A DNA stretch of 6,258 nucleotides from an uncultured Bacilli bacterium (GCA_947626445.1 CANQSC010000059.1:1-6258); one strand, 5' to 3'; shown: positions 1 through 4,940, counted from the first letter of the stretch. Program-made: numbers and translations. The notes: generated by a model not told the origin, from the sequence alone.

Positions 1-107
1 GGCCGTGGTGGCGTTTGCGCCAGTGGCACTGGTGCTGGCATGTTCGGTTTCGATGACGCGTACGGCGATACGGATTACCACTTCAGTTTCCGGCTTGTTC
101 TCGCCGA
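1..107 (+). repeat. DGR variable repeat (VR), 3' part
   Basis: This segment aligns without gaps to 307-413 (offset 306). There are 19 mismatches, all opposite an adenine of the TR: 12 A to G, 5 A to T and 2 A to C. All 75 non-adenine template positions are identical. Outside the repeat, 108 (T) against 414 (C) is the first mismatch at a non-A base, so the 3' boundary is sharp. The 5' boundary lies before the window. The repeat is much more GC-rich than the DNA around it. By the established DGR mechanism, this is the recipient of mutagenised cDNA. Confidence 0.96.
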
Positions 108-111
108 TTAG
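1..111 (+). CDS. DGR target (variable) protein, C-terminal end only
   Basis: This is the last 36 codons and TAG stop of a gene that begins before the window. The peptide starts GRGGVCASGTGAGMFGF and ends FRLVLAD. Gly/Asp/aromatic-rich segments closing in S-F-R-L-V-L are typical of the C-terminal C-type-lectin fold (formylglycine-generating-enzyme-like) of DGR-diversified proteins. The frame is fixed by the downstream TR: read in the same frame, the TR gives the same peptide with Asn at most variable sites. Fourteen residues differ from the TR-encoded peptide, including Lys to Gly, Asn to Val, Asn to Ser, Tyr to Cys, and a run of Asn to Asp, Tyr, His and Phe. Such residues normally line a ligand-binding surface. 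The N-terminal part, any signal peptide and the ligand cannot be judged here. That it is the DGR target is nearly certain; the fold is inferred from the tail only. Confidence 0.9.
   Translation, partial: GRGGVCASGTGAGMFGFDDAYGDTDYHFSFRLVLAD
85..107 (+). other. IMH: initiation-of-mutagenic-homing segment of VR
   Basis: These 23 bp are identical to 391-413, and positions 86-106 contain no adenine, so they cannot be mutagenised. They form the 3' edge of the VR just before the stop codon. In studied DGRs the IMH marks where cDNA integration starts and gives the VR its polarity. The TR counterpart (IMH*) diverges immediately after this segment, at 414 and 417. The assignment rests on position and on the TR comparison. 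Confidence 0.85.
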
Positions 112-123
112 GGGTTTACCCCT
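110..123 (+). promoter_or_regulatory. Small hairpin abutting the VR/IMH
   Basis: AGGGG, a TTTA loop, then CCCCT form a perfect 5-bp stem with a 4-nt loop, starting within the target gene's stop codon and 3 bp after the IMH. In the well-studied phage DGR, a GC-rich stem with a tetranucleotide loop just after the IMH is part of target-site recognition. The position and tetraloop fit that element, although the stem is shorter. The TR has no equivalent at its own 3' edge, as expected if the hairpin marks only the recipient site. Confidence 0.55.
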
Positions 124-172
124 TCCCCCTGACTTTTTGGAAGATTAAGCGTTGATAATAAGATATATGGGT

Positions 173-198
173 CCCACCTCCTCTTGTTAAGAGGTGGG
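173..198 (+). repeat. GC-rich inverted repeat in the VR-TR spacer
   Basis: CCCACCTC (173-180) pairs perfectly with GAGGTGGG (191-198) around a 10-nt loop. An alternative pairing is CCTCTT (180-185) with AAGAGG (189-194) around GTT, extended by CCCA/TGGG across a 3-nt bulge. It is the strongest stem in this region, but no T-run follows, so a classic intrinsic terminator is unlikely on the + strand. It could insulate the target mRNA's 3' end or be a structured element upstream of the TR RNA. Confidence 0.6.
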
Positions 199-238
199 GC
201 GCATGGGGTTTAATTAAATTTGGTCTTAATTTTGTGAG

Positions 239-244
239 TATAAA
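239..244 (+). promoter_or_regulatory. Possible -10 element for the TR RNA
   Basis: TATAAA lies about 30 bp before the probable TR start, so transcription would begin near 250. No good -35 hexamer sits at 16-18 bp; TTGGTC at 220-225 is only 13 bp away. In DNA this AT-rich such matches occur by chance, so this is only a candidate. Confidence 0.25.
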
Positions 245-273
245 TTAAGATAGGGATTAGGTTGTAAAAAATT

Positions 274-413
274 TTGGGGCTTGTCAATTCGGGCAATCCG
301 TGGGTCAAACGTGGTGGCAATTACACCAATGGCACTGGTGCTGGCATGTTCAATTTCAATAACGCGAACGGCAATACGAATAACAACAACAGTTTCCGGC
401 TTGTTCTCGCCGA
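274..413 (+). repeat. DGR template repeat (TR)
   Basis: Positions 307-413 are the template copy of the VR at 1-107. The left part (about 274-306) is assigned because, in the VR frame, it continues as GLVNSGNPWV, the usual run-up to the lectin-fold tail. Its VR partner lies outside the window, so the exact left edge is unknown. In 307-413 there are 32 adenines, concentrated in 11 AAT/AAC codons. NNY codons can never become stops, so mutagenesis at these sites gives broad but mostly safe diversity. The AAA codon at 307 and the TAC and ACC codons at 322 and 325 also vary. The segment is open to a stop at 481-483, but it is a template and not a gene: it has no credible start or ribosome binding site, and the frame runs into low-complexity AT sequence. 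Confidence 0.94.
391..413 (+). other. IMH*: 3' end of the TR
   Basis: This is the 23-bp counterpart of the IMH at 85-107. Identity ends at 414 (C here, T in VR) and again fails at 417 (T here, G in VR). These non-adenine differences lie just outside the exchanged tract. In known DGRs, sequence differences in this region keep the TR from being overwritten and fix the direction of information flow. Confidence 0.8.
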
Positions 414-495
414 CTATGTTAAAAAAAGTATAATCTTCATTTTAAGTAAAAGTTTAAGGACTTTAAAAAAATGTTTTTCATAGAAATCTAATTCC

Positions 496-514
496 TTTTT
501 GGATATTCCAAAAA
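496..514 (+). repeat. Hairpin downstream of the TR
   Basis: TTTTTGGA, a TAT loop and TCCAAAAA form a perfect 8-bp stem. It lies about 80 nt after the TR in a gene-free stretch, where DGR RNAs usually carry the structured spacer needed for cDNA priming. A role in the template RNA is inferred. Confidence 0.5.
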
Positions 515-527
515 AACACATGAACTT

Positions 528-577
528 GTATAAAATGATTAGTAACAAAATGGTGAATATCATTTTATACGTTTTTT
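528..577 (+). terminator. Terminator-like hairpin between the TR and the protein genes
   Basis: GTATAAAATGAT (528-539) pairs perfectly with ATCATTTTATAC (559-570) around a 19-nt loop, and GTTTTTT follows. A 12-bp stem with an immediate T6 tract has the layout of an intrinsic terminator, though the stem has only two G-C pairs. If active, it ends the template RNA and reduces readthrough into the downstream genes. Alternatively it is a functional fold of the template RNA. No clear promoter is visible between it and the next start codon. Confidence 0.55.
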
Positions 578-619
578 ATATTCCATATGTTAATAATTTT
601 TTTAAAGATGAGGTAAAAT

Positions 620-982
620 ATGAGTAAAATATATAATAAGTATTGTGATTTAAAGAAAAACGATAAAGATACAATGTATTTATTTAAATGTGGCAATTTT
701 TATATTTTTATTGGTGAAGATGCTGAAAAAATTAATAATTATGTTCCATTAAAATTAACTACATTTTGTAATGAAGCTAAGAAATGTGGATTTCCTTTAA
801 AATGCTTGGATGATTATATGAGAGTTTTTAATAATCAAAATTTAAAAGTAAAAATTATTTCTGATACTGATGTTACAATTAACGAAAATATTATTAATAA
901 ACTTAGGAATACTGATTTAGATAATATTACGCCTCTTAAAGCTTTAACCCTTTTGTATGAAATTAAGGATAAATTATTATGA
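620..982 (+). CDS. MutS-like DGR accessory protein (domain I plus C-terminal tail, no ATPase)
   Basis: A 120-residue protein. Residues 5-80 follow the N-terminal mismatch-recognition domain of MutS: a 'Y--LK' helix (8-12), a 'LFKCGNFYIF' strand matching MutS 'LF-R-GDFYELF' (21-30), 'GEDA' (32-35), 'LKLT' (44-47), 'GFPL' in place of 'GIPYH' (57-60), then a helix and 'VKII' like 'VAICEQ'. Residues 91-120 resemble the last MutS ATPase-domain segment, with the 'D-L--LTPL-AL--LYELK' pattern (ITPLKALTLLYEIK, 103-116). Domains II-V, with Walker motifs, are absent. The mismatch-wedging Phe is kept (F27), but the partner Glu of Phe-X-Glu is Ile (I29). A GATGAGGT ribosome binding site (607-614) precedes the ATG. 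The gene overlaps avd by 4 bp (ATGA), so it belongs to the DGR operon. MutS-like small ORFs are, as I recall, a known minority DGR accessory class. A plausible role is binding the adenine-mismatched cDNA/VR heteroduplex or blocking repair; that is inference. Confidence 0.8.
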   Translation: MSKIYNKYCDLKKNDKDTMYLFKCGNFYIFIGEDAEKINNYVPLKLTTFCNEAKKCGFPLKCLDDYMRVFNNQNLKVKIISDTDVTINENIINKLRNTDLDNITPLKALTLLYEIKDKLL

Positions 983-1353
983 ATGGTGTTGAAGATTTAA
1001 TAATATATAAACAATATATGGAACTTATTTATTATATGGAAATGATTTTAATGAAATATCCTAAGAGTGAAAGATTTGCCTTGGTAACTAATATTAAAAA
1101 TAATACATATGATGGAATGAAGTATATAATTTTAGCATATAAAGCTTTTAAAAAAGATGATAAGTTTAATTATTTGAATAAATTAGATGTTAATTTAAAA
1201 ATGCTTAAAGTGTTTATTAGAATTTCTTATAAGCGAAAATATATAAGTGTTAAAAATTATGCAGCTTGGAGTAGAAAATTAGCTAATATTGGTAATTTGC
1301 TTGGAGGTTGGATGAAAAATGCCCAAGACTATAAAAAAAGCATTTCAAAGTAA
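979..1353 (+). CDS. avd: Avd-family DGR accessory variability determinant
   Basis: A 124-residue, strongly helical, basic protein of the size expected for Avd four-helix-bundle proteins. Recognisable points are 'YPKSERFAL' (27-35, the family's 'FPK-ER--L'), the helix-rich centre (40-82), 'KYIS-K-Y' (87-94) and the terminal 'IGNLLGGW' (104-111), where GGW is a family signature. Avd forms a positively charged pentameric barrel that binds the RT and the template RNA and is needed for mutagenic cDNA synthesis. Its ATG overlaps the stop of the MutS-like gene (ATGA). Its own end overlaps the RT start by 35 bp, so all three genes are likely translationally coupled. The GGA-GGT codons of the GGW motif also supply the Shine-Dalgarno sequence for the RT. 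The family assignment is by motif recognition and is strong given the context. Confidence 0.9.
   Translation: MNGVEDLIIYKQYMELIYYMEMILMKYPKSERFALVTNIKNNTYDGMKYIILAYKAFKKDDKFNYLNKLDVNLKMLKVFIRISYKRKYISVKNYAAWSRKLANIGNLLGGWMKNAQDYKKSISK
1303..1307 (+). promoter_or_regulatory. Shine-Dalgarno for the RT inside avd
   Basis: GGAGG lies 11 nt before the ATG at 1319 and within the avd codons for Gly109-Gly110. It supports 1319 as the RT start. The nearer ATG at 1312 is in the avd frame (Met112) and is not an RT start. Confidence 0.7.
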
Positions 1354-2347
1354 GTTAACTTTTGAAAAGTTGCTTGAGGCCCATAAAAGAGCCAAAAAGA
1401 ATAAGGGAAATCGCCCGGAAATAATTCGTTTTGAAATGGATTTAGAAAGTAATATATCAAATTTAATTTATAAAATTAAAAATAATAATTATCATATGGG
1501 AAAGTATCGTGAATTTTATGTATATGAACCTAAAGAAAGATTAATAAAATCTTTACCTTATGTTGATAGAATTGTTCACCAATGGTATGTTGAAGAATTT
1601 ATTAAACCTCATTTTTTGCCTAAGTTTATTAATGATTCTTATGCATGTTTAGAAAATAAGGGTTGCCATGAAGCTAAGAAAAGAGTGCAATATTTTATGC
1701 GTCAAATGAAGAAAAAGTATGGTAAATATTATATTTTGAAGTGTGATGTTAAAAAATATTTTTATAATATTGATAAAAAAATTTTGTTTAATATTTTGAA
1801 AAAAAATATTAAAGACAAAGAATTGTTAAATTTTACGAAAGTTTTAATTTTTGACAACAATGAAAAGAAAGGAATTCCAATTGGTAATTATACTAGTCAA
1901 TTCTTTGCTAATATATATTTGAATGAATTAGATCATTTTATTAAGGAAAAATTAAGAGTAAAATATTATGTAAGATATATGGATGATTTTTTATTAATAG
2001 TTCCTACAAAAGAAGAAGCTAAAGAGTATTTAAACATTATTAGCAAATTTTTGAAAGATAATTTAGAGTTAGAATTAAATGTTAAGAGCAAATATTATCC
2101 AAATAAAATGTGTGTAGATTTTTGTGGATATAGAATTTTTGAAACACACATTTTAATAAGAAAAAGATGCAAGAAAAAAATCAAAAAAAATATTAAGAAG
2201 TGGAATTATTTGTATGATAATAATTTAATTGATTTTTTTTCAGTTAGACAGAGTTGGAAATCATGGATTGGTCATGTTAGTCATGCAAATTCTTATAATT
2301 TAAAAAATAATTATTTAGAAAAAATTAAATTTAACCAATATTTATAG
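1319..2347 (+). CDS. DGR reverse transcriptase
   Basis: A 342-residue RNA-directed DNA polymerase that copies the TR RNA into cDNA with errors at template adenines. Motifs in order: the N-terminal RT0/1 region with 'YEPKERLI--LPYVDRIVHQ' character (69-88), motif A 'LKCDVKKYFYNID' with D143, motif B/RT4 'GIPIGNYTSQ' (185-194), 'ANIYLNELDHF' (197-207), the catalytic 'YMDD' (220-223), 'LELNVKSK' (251-258), and 'VDFCGYRIF' (266-274). The I-G-N-x-x-S-Q form of motif 4, in place of Q-G-x-x-x-S-P of group II intron and retroviral RTs, is diagnostic of DGR RTs and linked to low fidelity at adenine. The C-terminal 'SWKSWIGHVSHANSYNL' is the usual thumb/tail. There is no endonuclease or maturase domain. 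The length is normal, all three catalytic Asp are present, and there is no frameshift. The gene overlaps avd by 35 bp. Confidence 0.96.
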   Translation: MPKTIKKAFQSKLTFEKLLEAHKRAKKNKGNRPEIIRFEMDLESNISNLIYKIKNNNYHMGKYREFYVYEPKERLIKSLPYVDRIVHQWYVEEFIKPHFLPKFINDSYACLENKGCHEAKKRVQYFMRQMKKKYGKYYILKCDVKKYFYNIDKKILFNILKKNIKDKELLNFTKVLIFDNNEKKGIPIGNYTSQFFANIYLNELDHFIKEKLRVKYYVRYMDDFLLIVPTKEEAKEYLNIISKFLKDNLELELNVKSKYYPNKMCVDFCGYRIFETHILIRKRCKKKIKKNIKKWNYLYDNNLIDFFSVRQSWKSWIGHVSHANSYNLKNNYLEKIKFNQYL

Positions 2348-2361
2348 TTAAAGTTGAATTG

Positions 2362-2386
2362 AATAATTTTAAATGTTAAAATTATT
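2362..2386. repeat. AT-only inverted repeat after the RT gene
   Basis: AATAATTTTAA, an ATG loop and TTAAAATTATT form a perfect 11-bp stem, 14 bp after the RT stop and 18 bp before the YitT-family start. With no G-C pairs and no T-tract it would be a weak terminator at best. It may mark the 3' edge of the DGR cassette. Confidence 0.45.
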
Positions 2387-2404
2387 ATACGAGGATTGAT
2401 AAAT

Positions 2405-3295
2405 ATGGATTTAACAAAATTAAAAGATTATATTTTACAAAAAGATTTTTATAAACGATTATTTATTATTTTAATTGGGACATATATATTAGCGTTAGAT
2501 TATAATTTATTTTTACTTCCTAATCATTTTGTTATTGGTGGGACTTCTGGTTTAGCTATTATATTTGAAAAATTATTTGGTTGGAATCCTAATTTATTTT
2601 TATATTTTTCAAGTTTTATTTTAATTATTTTAAGTTTTTGCTTTTTAGGATTTGAAGATACGAAAATTTCAATAATTGGTAGTATGTTTTATCCTATTAT
2701 GGTTAGTTTTACGGCACCTGTTGCTAATTTTTTAAGACCTTATTTAACTTTTGATAATATTTTAATTACAATTATTGTTGCTTCAGTATTATATGGCCTT
2801 GCTAATGGAATTATTTATAAAGTGGGATTTAATACTGGTGGTTCTGATATTTTAATGAAAATTATTAATAGATATTTTCATTTACCAGAGAGTAAAAGTT
2901 TAGTTATTTTAAATGGAACAATTATTTTATTTGGTGGTTTTGTTTTTGGTATTAATAACGTTATTTATGCAATTATTATTTTACTTTTATATACTAAAAT
3001 TGTTGATAATATTTTAGTAGGTGTATCAAATTCTAAATTATTCTTTATTTATACTAAAGAACATCAAAAAGTTGAAGAACATATTTTAAAAGTTATGAAA
3101 ACTGGAGTTACTTTATTAGAAACTGAAGGCGGATATAGTAAAGAAAAAGGTTATATGTTAATGTGTGTAGTGCCAACAAAAGATTATTATTTATTTAAAG
3201 AAATTGTTTTACAAATAGATCCAAATGCCTTTTTTGTCATTCATGATTGTTATGAAGTTCATGGTGGCAAAAGAAAGAAAAATAAAATTTTGTAA
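2405..3295 (+). CDS. yitT: YitT-family membrane protein (DUF161 + DUF2179)
   Basis: A 296-residue integral membrane protein. Hydrophobic spans lie at roughly 18-38, 42-56, 63-82, 88-106, 118-138 and 168-200. The family-typical 'NHFVIGGTSGLAII' (40-53) and 'GFNTGGSDIL' (141-150) are present. A soluble C-terminal domain of about 85 residues (from about 211, with 'GVTLLETEGGYS' at 234-245 and 'DPNAFFVIHDCYEVHG' at 272-287) matches DUF2179. YitT proteins are widespread in Firmicutes and their transported substrate is not established. I chose ATG 2405 because GAGG (2391-2394) is 10 bp upstream; the in-frame TTG at 2396 would leave a gap of 1 bp. No clear dedicated promoter is visible, so readthrough from the DGR genes is possible. 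The symbol is a family name, since bacteria often carry several paralogues. Confidence 0.88.
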   Translation: MDLTKLKDYILQKDFYKRLFIILIGTYILALDYNLFLLPNHFVIGGTSGLAIIFEKLFGWNPNLFLYFSSFILIILSFCFLGFEDTKISIIGSMFYPIMVSFTAPVANFLRPYLTFDNILITIIVASVLYGLANGIIYKVGFNTGGSDILMKIINRYFHLPESKSLVILNGTIILFGGFVFGINNVIYAIIILLLYTKIVDNILVGVSNSKLFFIYTKEHQKVEEHILKVMKTGVTLLETEGGYSKEKGYMLMCVVPTKDYYLFKEIVLQIDPNAFFVIHDCYEVHGGKRKKNKIL

Positions 3296-3303
3296 AATTT
3301 TGT
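3284..3303 (+). repeat. 10-bp tandem direct repeat at the end of the YitT-family gene
   Basis: AAAATTTTGT occurs twice back to back (3284-3293 and 3294-3303), and the TAA stop (3293-3295) spans the junction. It is simple AT sequence, possibly from replication slippage, with no assigned role. Confidence 0.6.
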
Positions 3304-3325
3304 CATTTATTAGTATCTTAAAGTA

Positions 3326-3334
3326 TGTTATAAT
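3326..3334 (+). promoter_or_regulatory. Extended -10 promoter for ftsE-ftsX-hydrolase
   Basis: TGTTATAAT is a perfect TGn-TATAAT extended -10. Such promoters tolerate a poor -35, and the sequence 17 bp upstream (around 3306-3311) is weak. TTGTCA at 3300-3305 is 23 bp away, too far for a standard pair. Transcription would start near 3341, leaving a leader of about 18 nt before the TTG start at 3359. Confidence 0.65.
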
Positions 3335-3358
3335 GGACTAACAATAGAGGTGGTAAAA

Positions 3359-4081
3359 TTGAAGTTAATAAAAGTTGAAAATGCGTATAAGACCTATAAA
3401 AATGGAACAACAGCCATCGCTGATGTTTCCCTAACTATTGATAAAGGTGAATTTGTTTTTGTCATAGGTTCTACTGGTAGTGGAAAATCAACTTTAATTA
3501 AAATGTTATATCGTGAAGAAAAACCTACTAGAGGTAAAGTTGTAGTAGGAGGAATTGATGTTAGTAAATTAAGAAATTCCAAAGTATATAAATTAAGAAG
3601 AAAAATTGGTGTTGTTTTCCAAGATTTTAAATTATTACCTAAATTAACAGTTTATGAAAATGTGGCTTTTGCCCTTGAAAATTTAGGTTTACCAAATAAA
3701 GAGATCAGACCAAAAGTTATTAAAGCTGTTGAAGCTGTTGGTTTAAAAGACAAACTAAGAAACTTACCTAGTCAATTATCTGGAGGAGAACAACAAAGAG
3801 TAGCGATAGCAAGAGCCATTGTAAATGACCCAAAACTATTGATATGTGATGAACCGACTGGAAACTTAGACCCTGATACTAGTAAAGAAATTATGAAAAT
3901 TATTGACAATATTAATAAAGAACTTGGAACAACAATTATCATGGCTACTCACGATAAAGAATTAGTAAATAAAATGAAAAAGAGAGTAATTGTCATTGAA
4001 AACAGTGTTGTTGTAAGCGATAATTTGAAAGGAAGTTATAAAGTTCATGAAAGCATTAAGAATACTAAGGCGCGGGATTAG
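3359..4081 (+). CDS. ftsE: FtsE, ATPase of the FtsEX complex
   Basis: A 240-residue cytoplasmic ABC ATPase. Walker A 'GSTGSGKST' is at 37-45, the Q-loop at Q88, signature 'LSGGEQQ' at 140-146, Walker B 'LLICDE' at 160-165 with 'PTGNLDP' next, and the H-loop 'ATHDK' with H198. The opening 'MKLIKVENAYKTY' and 'VFQDFKLLP-LTVYENVAF' (86-104) are typical of FtsE. It pairs with the membrane subunit encoded next, and ATP binding is transmitted to an extracellular cell-wall hydrolase. I chose TTG 3359 because GAGGTGG (3347-3353) lies 5 bp upstream and the protein then begins like its family. The GTG at 3350 sits inside that ribosome binding site. The last 35 bp overlap ftsX. All ATPase motifs are intact. 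Confidence 0.95.
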   Translation: MKLIKVENAYKTYKNGTTAIADVSLTIDKGEFVFVIGSTGSGKSTLIKMLYREEKPTRGKVVVGGIDVSKLRNSKVYKLRRKIGVVFQDFKLLPKLTVYENVAFALENLGLPNKEIRPKVIKAVEAVGLKDKLRNLPSQLSGGEQQRVAIARAIVNDPKLLICDEPTGNLDPDTSKEIMKIIDNINKELGTTIIMATHDKELVNKMKKRVIVIENSVVVSDNLKGSYKVHESIKNTKARD

Positions 4082-4940
4082 AGATTCCTTTAAAAGCGTA
4101 TTTCGTAATTTTTCTTTATCAGTTGCCAGTGTAGCGTGCACCACAGTTACCTTAATATTAGTCGCTATATCTTTAGTTCTTACTTATAATGTTAATAATA
4201 TTACATCAACTTTGGAAAAAGAATTAACGATTGTAGTCTATCTAAAAAAAGATGCTACTGAAGAAAATATTACGAAATTAGAAAATGATTTAAAAACTAT
4301 GGATAATGTTGAAAAAAGCGAATTCAAAAGTAAAGATGAATGGCTTGCTCAAATGAAAAATGAAAGTGATACTCTAAAAAATACTTTAGACTATTTAGAG
4401 AGCAATCCTTTGTTAGATTCGATTATTGTAACTGTTAAAAATGTTAATGGTTTAAATGCTACAGCTGAAACAATTAGAAAATATGATTTTGTTTCAAGTG
4501 CTGAATATGGTGAAGGAATGGTTGAAAATATTGTTGGAATATTTGATGCTATTAGTAAAGGAACTATTATTATTGTTTTAGCATTAGTTTTGGTTACAGC
4601 CTTTTTAATTAGTAATACCATTAAATTAACAATTTCATCAAGAAGAACCGAAATAGAAATTATGCGTTTAGTTGGAGCTAGTAATATAGCTATTAAATTA
4701 CCATTTATCTTTGAAGGATTTATTTTAGGTATTTTTGGTAGTATTATTCCAATCATCGCTGCTATCTATGGATATGTTTATTTATATAATGAAACGGGAG
4801 GCTATATTTTTACTAAAATCCTTACTTTATCAAGTCCATTCCCATTCGTCCTTATTGTTTCTGGTTTCTTAATTGTTGTTGGTTCCTTAGTCGGTATGTT
4901 CGGTTCTTGGCGAGCAGTTAGAAAGTATTTGAAGATATGA
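4047..4940 (+). CDS. ftsX: FtsX, membrane subunit of the FtsEX complex
   Basis: A 297-residue membrane protein. It has a short cytoplasmic amphipathic start (1-22), a first membrane span at about 24-48, an extracellular domain of about 120 residues (49-170), and three further spans near 172-192, 218-245 and 266-288. 'TISSRRTEIEIMRLVGAS' (195-212) between spans 2 and 3 is the conserved cytoplasmic FtsX/MacB-type coupling segment that contacts FtsE. The large external loop is where Firmicutes FtsX contacts and activates a coiled-coil peptidoglycan hydrolase, and such a hydrolase is encoded immediately downstream. The gene starts inside ftsE (GGAAG at 4031-4035, 11 bp before the ATG) and ends with an ATGA overlap with the hydrolase gene, so the three products are likely made in a coordinated ratio. 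Confidence 0.95.
   Translation: MKALRILRRGIRDSFKSVFRNFSLSVASVACTTVTLILVAISLVLTYNVNNITSTLEKELTIVVYLKKDATEENITKLENDLKTMDNVEKSEFKSKDEWLAQMKNESDTLKNTLDYLESNPLLDSIIVTVKNVNGLNATAETIRKYDFVSSAEYGEGMVENIVGIFDAISKGTIIIVLALVLVTAFLISNTIKLTISSRRTEIEIMRLVGASNIAIKLPFIFEGFILGIFGSIIPIIAAIYGYVYLYNETGGYIFTKILTLSSPFPFVLIVSGFLIVVGSLVGMFGSWRAVRKYLKI

Larger units (their letters stand above)
112..273. other. VR-TR spacer with no gene
   Basis: About 160 bp between the target gene's stop and the TR. It contains the VR-proximal hairpin, a second strong hairpin at 173-198 and a weak -10-like TATAAA at 239-244. I see no ORF with a ribosome binding site. Its likely roles are the target gene's 3' end and the leader of the TR RNA. 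Confidence 0.6.
251..577 (+). ncRNA. Putative DGR template RNA (TR transcript)
   Basis: The RT needs an RNA carrying the TR plus flanking sequence, and in characterised DGRs the flank 3' of the TR is required to prime cDNA. Here the TR is followed by about 200 non-coding bases containing hairpins at 496-514 and 528-570, then a T6 run at 572-577. A transcript starting after the possible -10 at 239-244 and ending at the T-run would be about 330 nt and would hold all these elements. Both ends are inferred; only the TR and the hairpins are seen directly. Confidence 0.4.

Noticed and set aside
429..434. TATAAT just after the TR as a promoter
   Set aside because: No -35 lies at the right spacing (TTGTTC at 401-406 is 22 bp away) and it sits in an A/T run, so chance is likely.
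274..483. A 69-codon open frame through the TR
   Set aside because: It is the TR read in the VR frame from a TTG without a ribosome binding site. Its Asn-rich middle is the mutagenesis template and its tail is random AT-rich sequence, so it is not a gene.
1319..2347. Group II intron or retron reverse transcriptase
   Set aside because: There is no maturase or endonuclease domain, no intron RNA and no msr/msd. The IGN--SQ motif, Avd and VR/TR pair all identify a DGR.
2396..2404. TTG 2396 as the YitT-family start
   Set aside because: GAGG ends only 1 bp before it. The ATG at 2405 has proper spacing.
3394..3582. Minus-strand open frame within ftsE
   Set aside because: It is antisense to conserved Walker A coding sequence, with no start signal or family resemblance.
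1319..4081. Equal 35-bp overlaps at avd/RT (1319-1353) and ftsE/ftsX (4047-4081)
   Set aside because: The sequences are unrelated and the equal length appears to be coincidence.
3962..4144. Minus-strand open frame across the ftsE/ftsX junction
   Set aside because: It is a shadow of two well-supported overlapping genes.
4391..4756. 121-codon minus-strand open frame in ftsX
   Set aside because: It lies opposite a membrane-protein gene, where hydrophobic shadow frames are common, and has no independent support.
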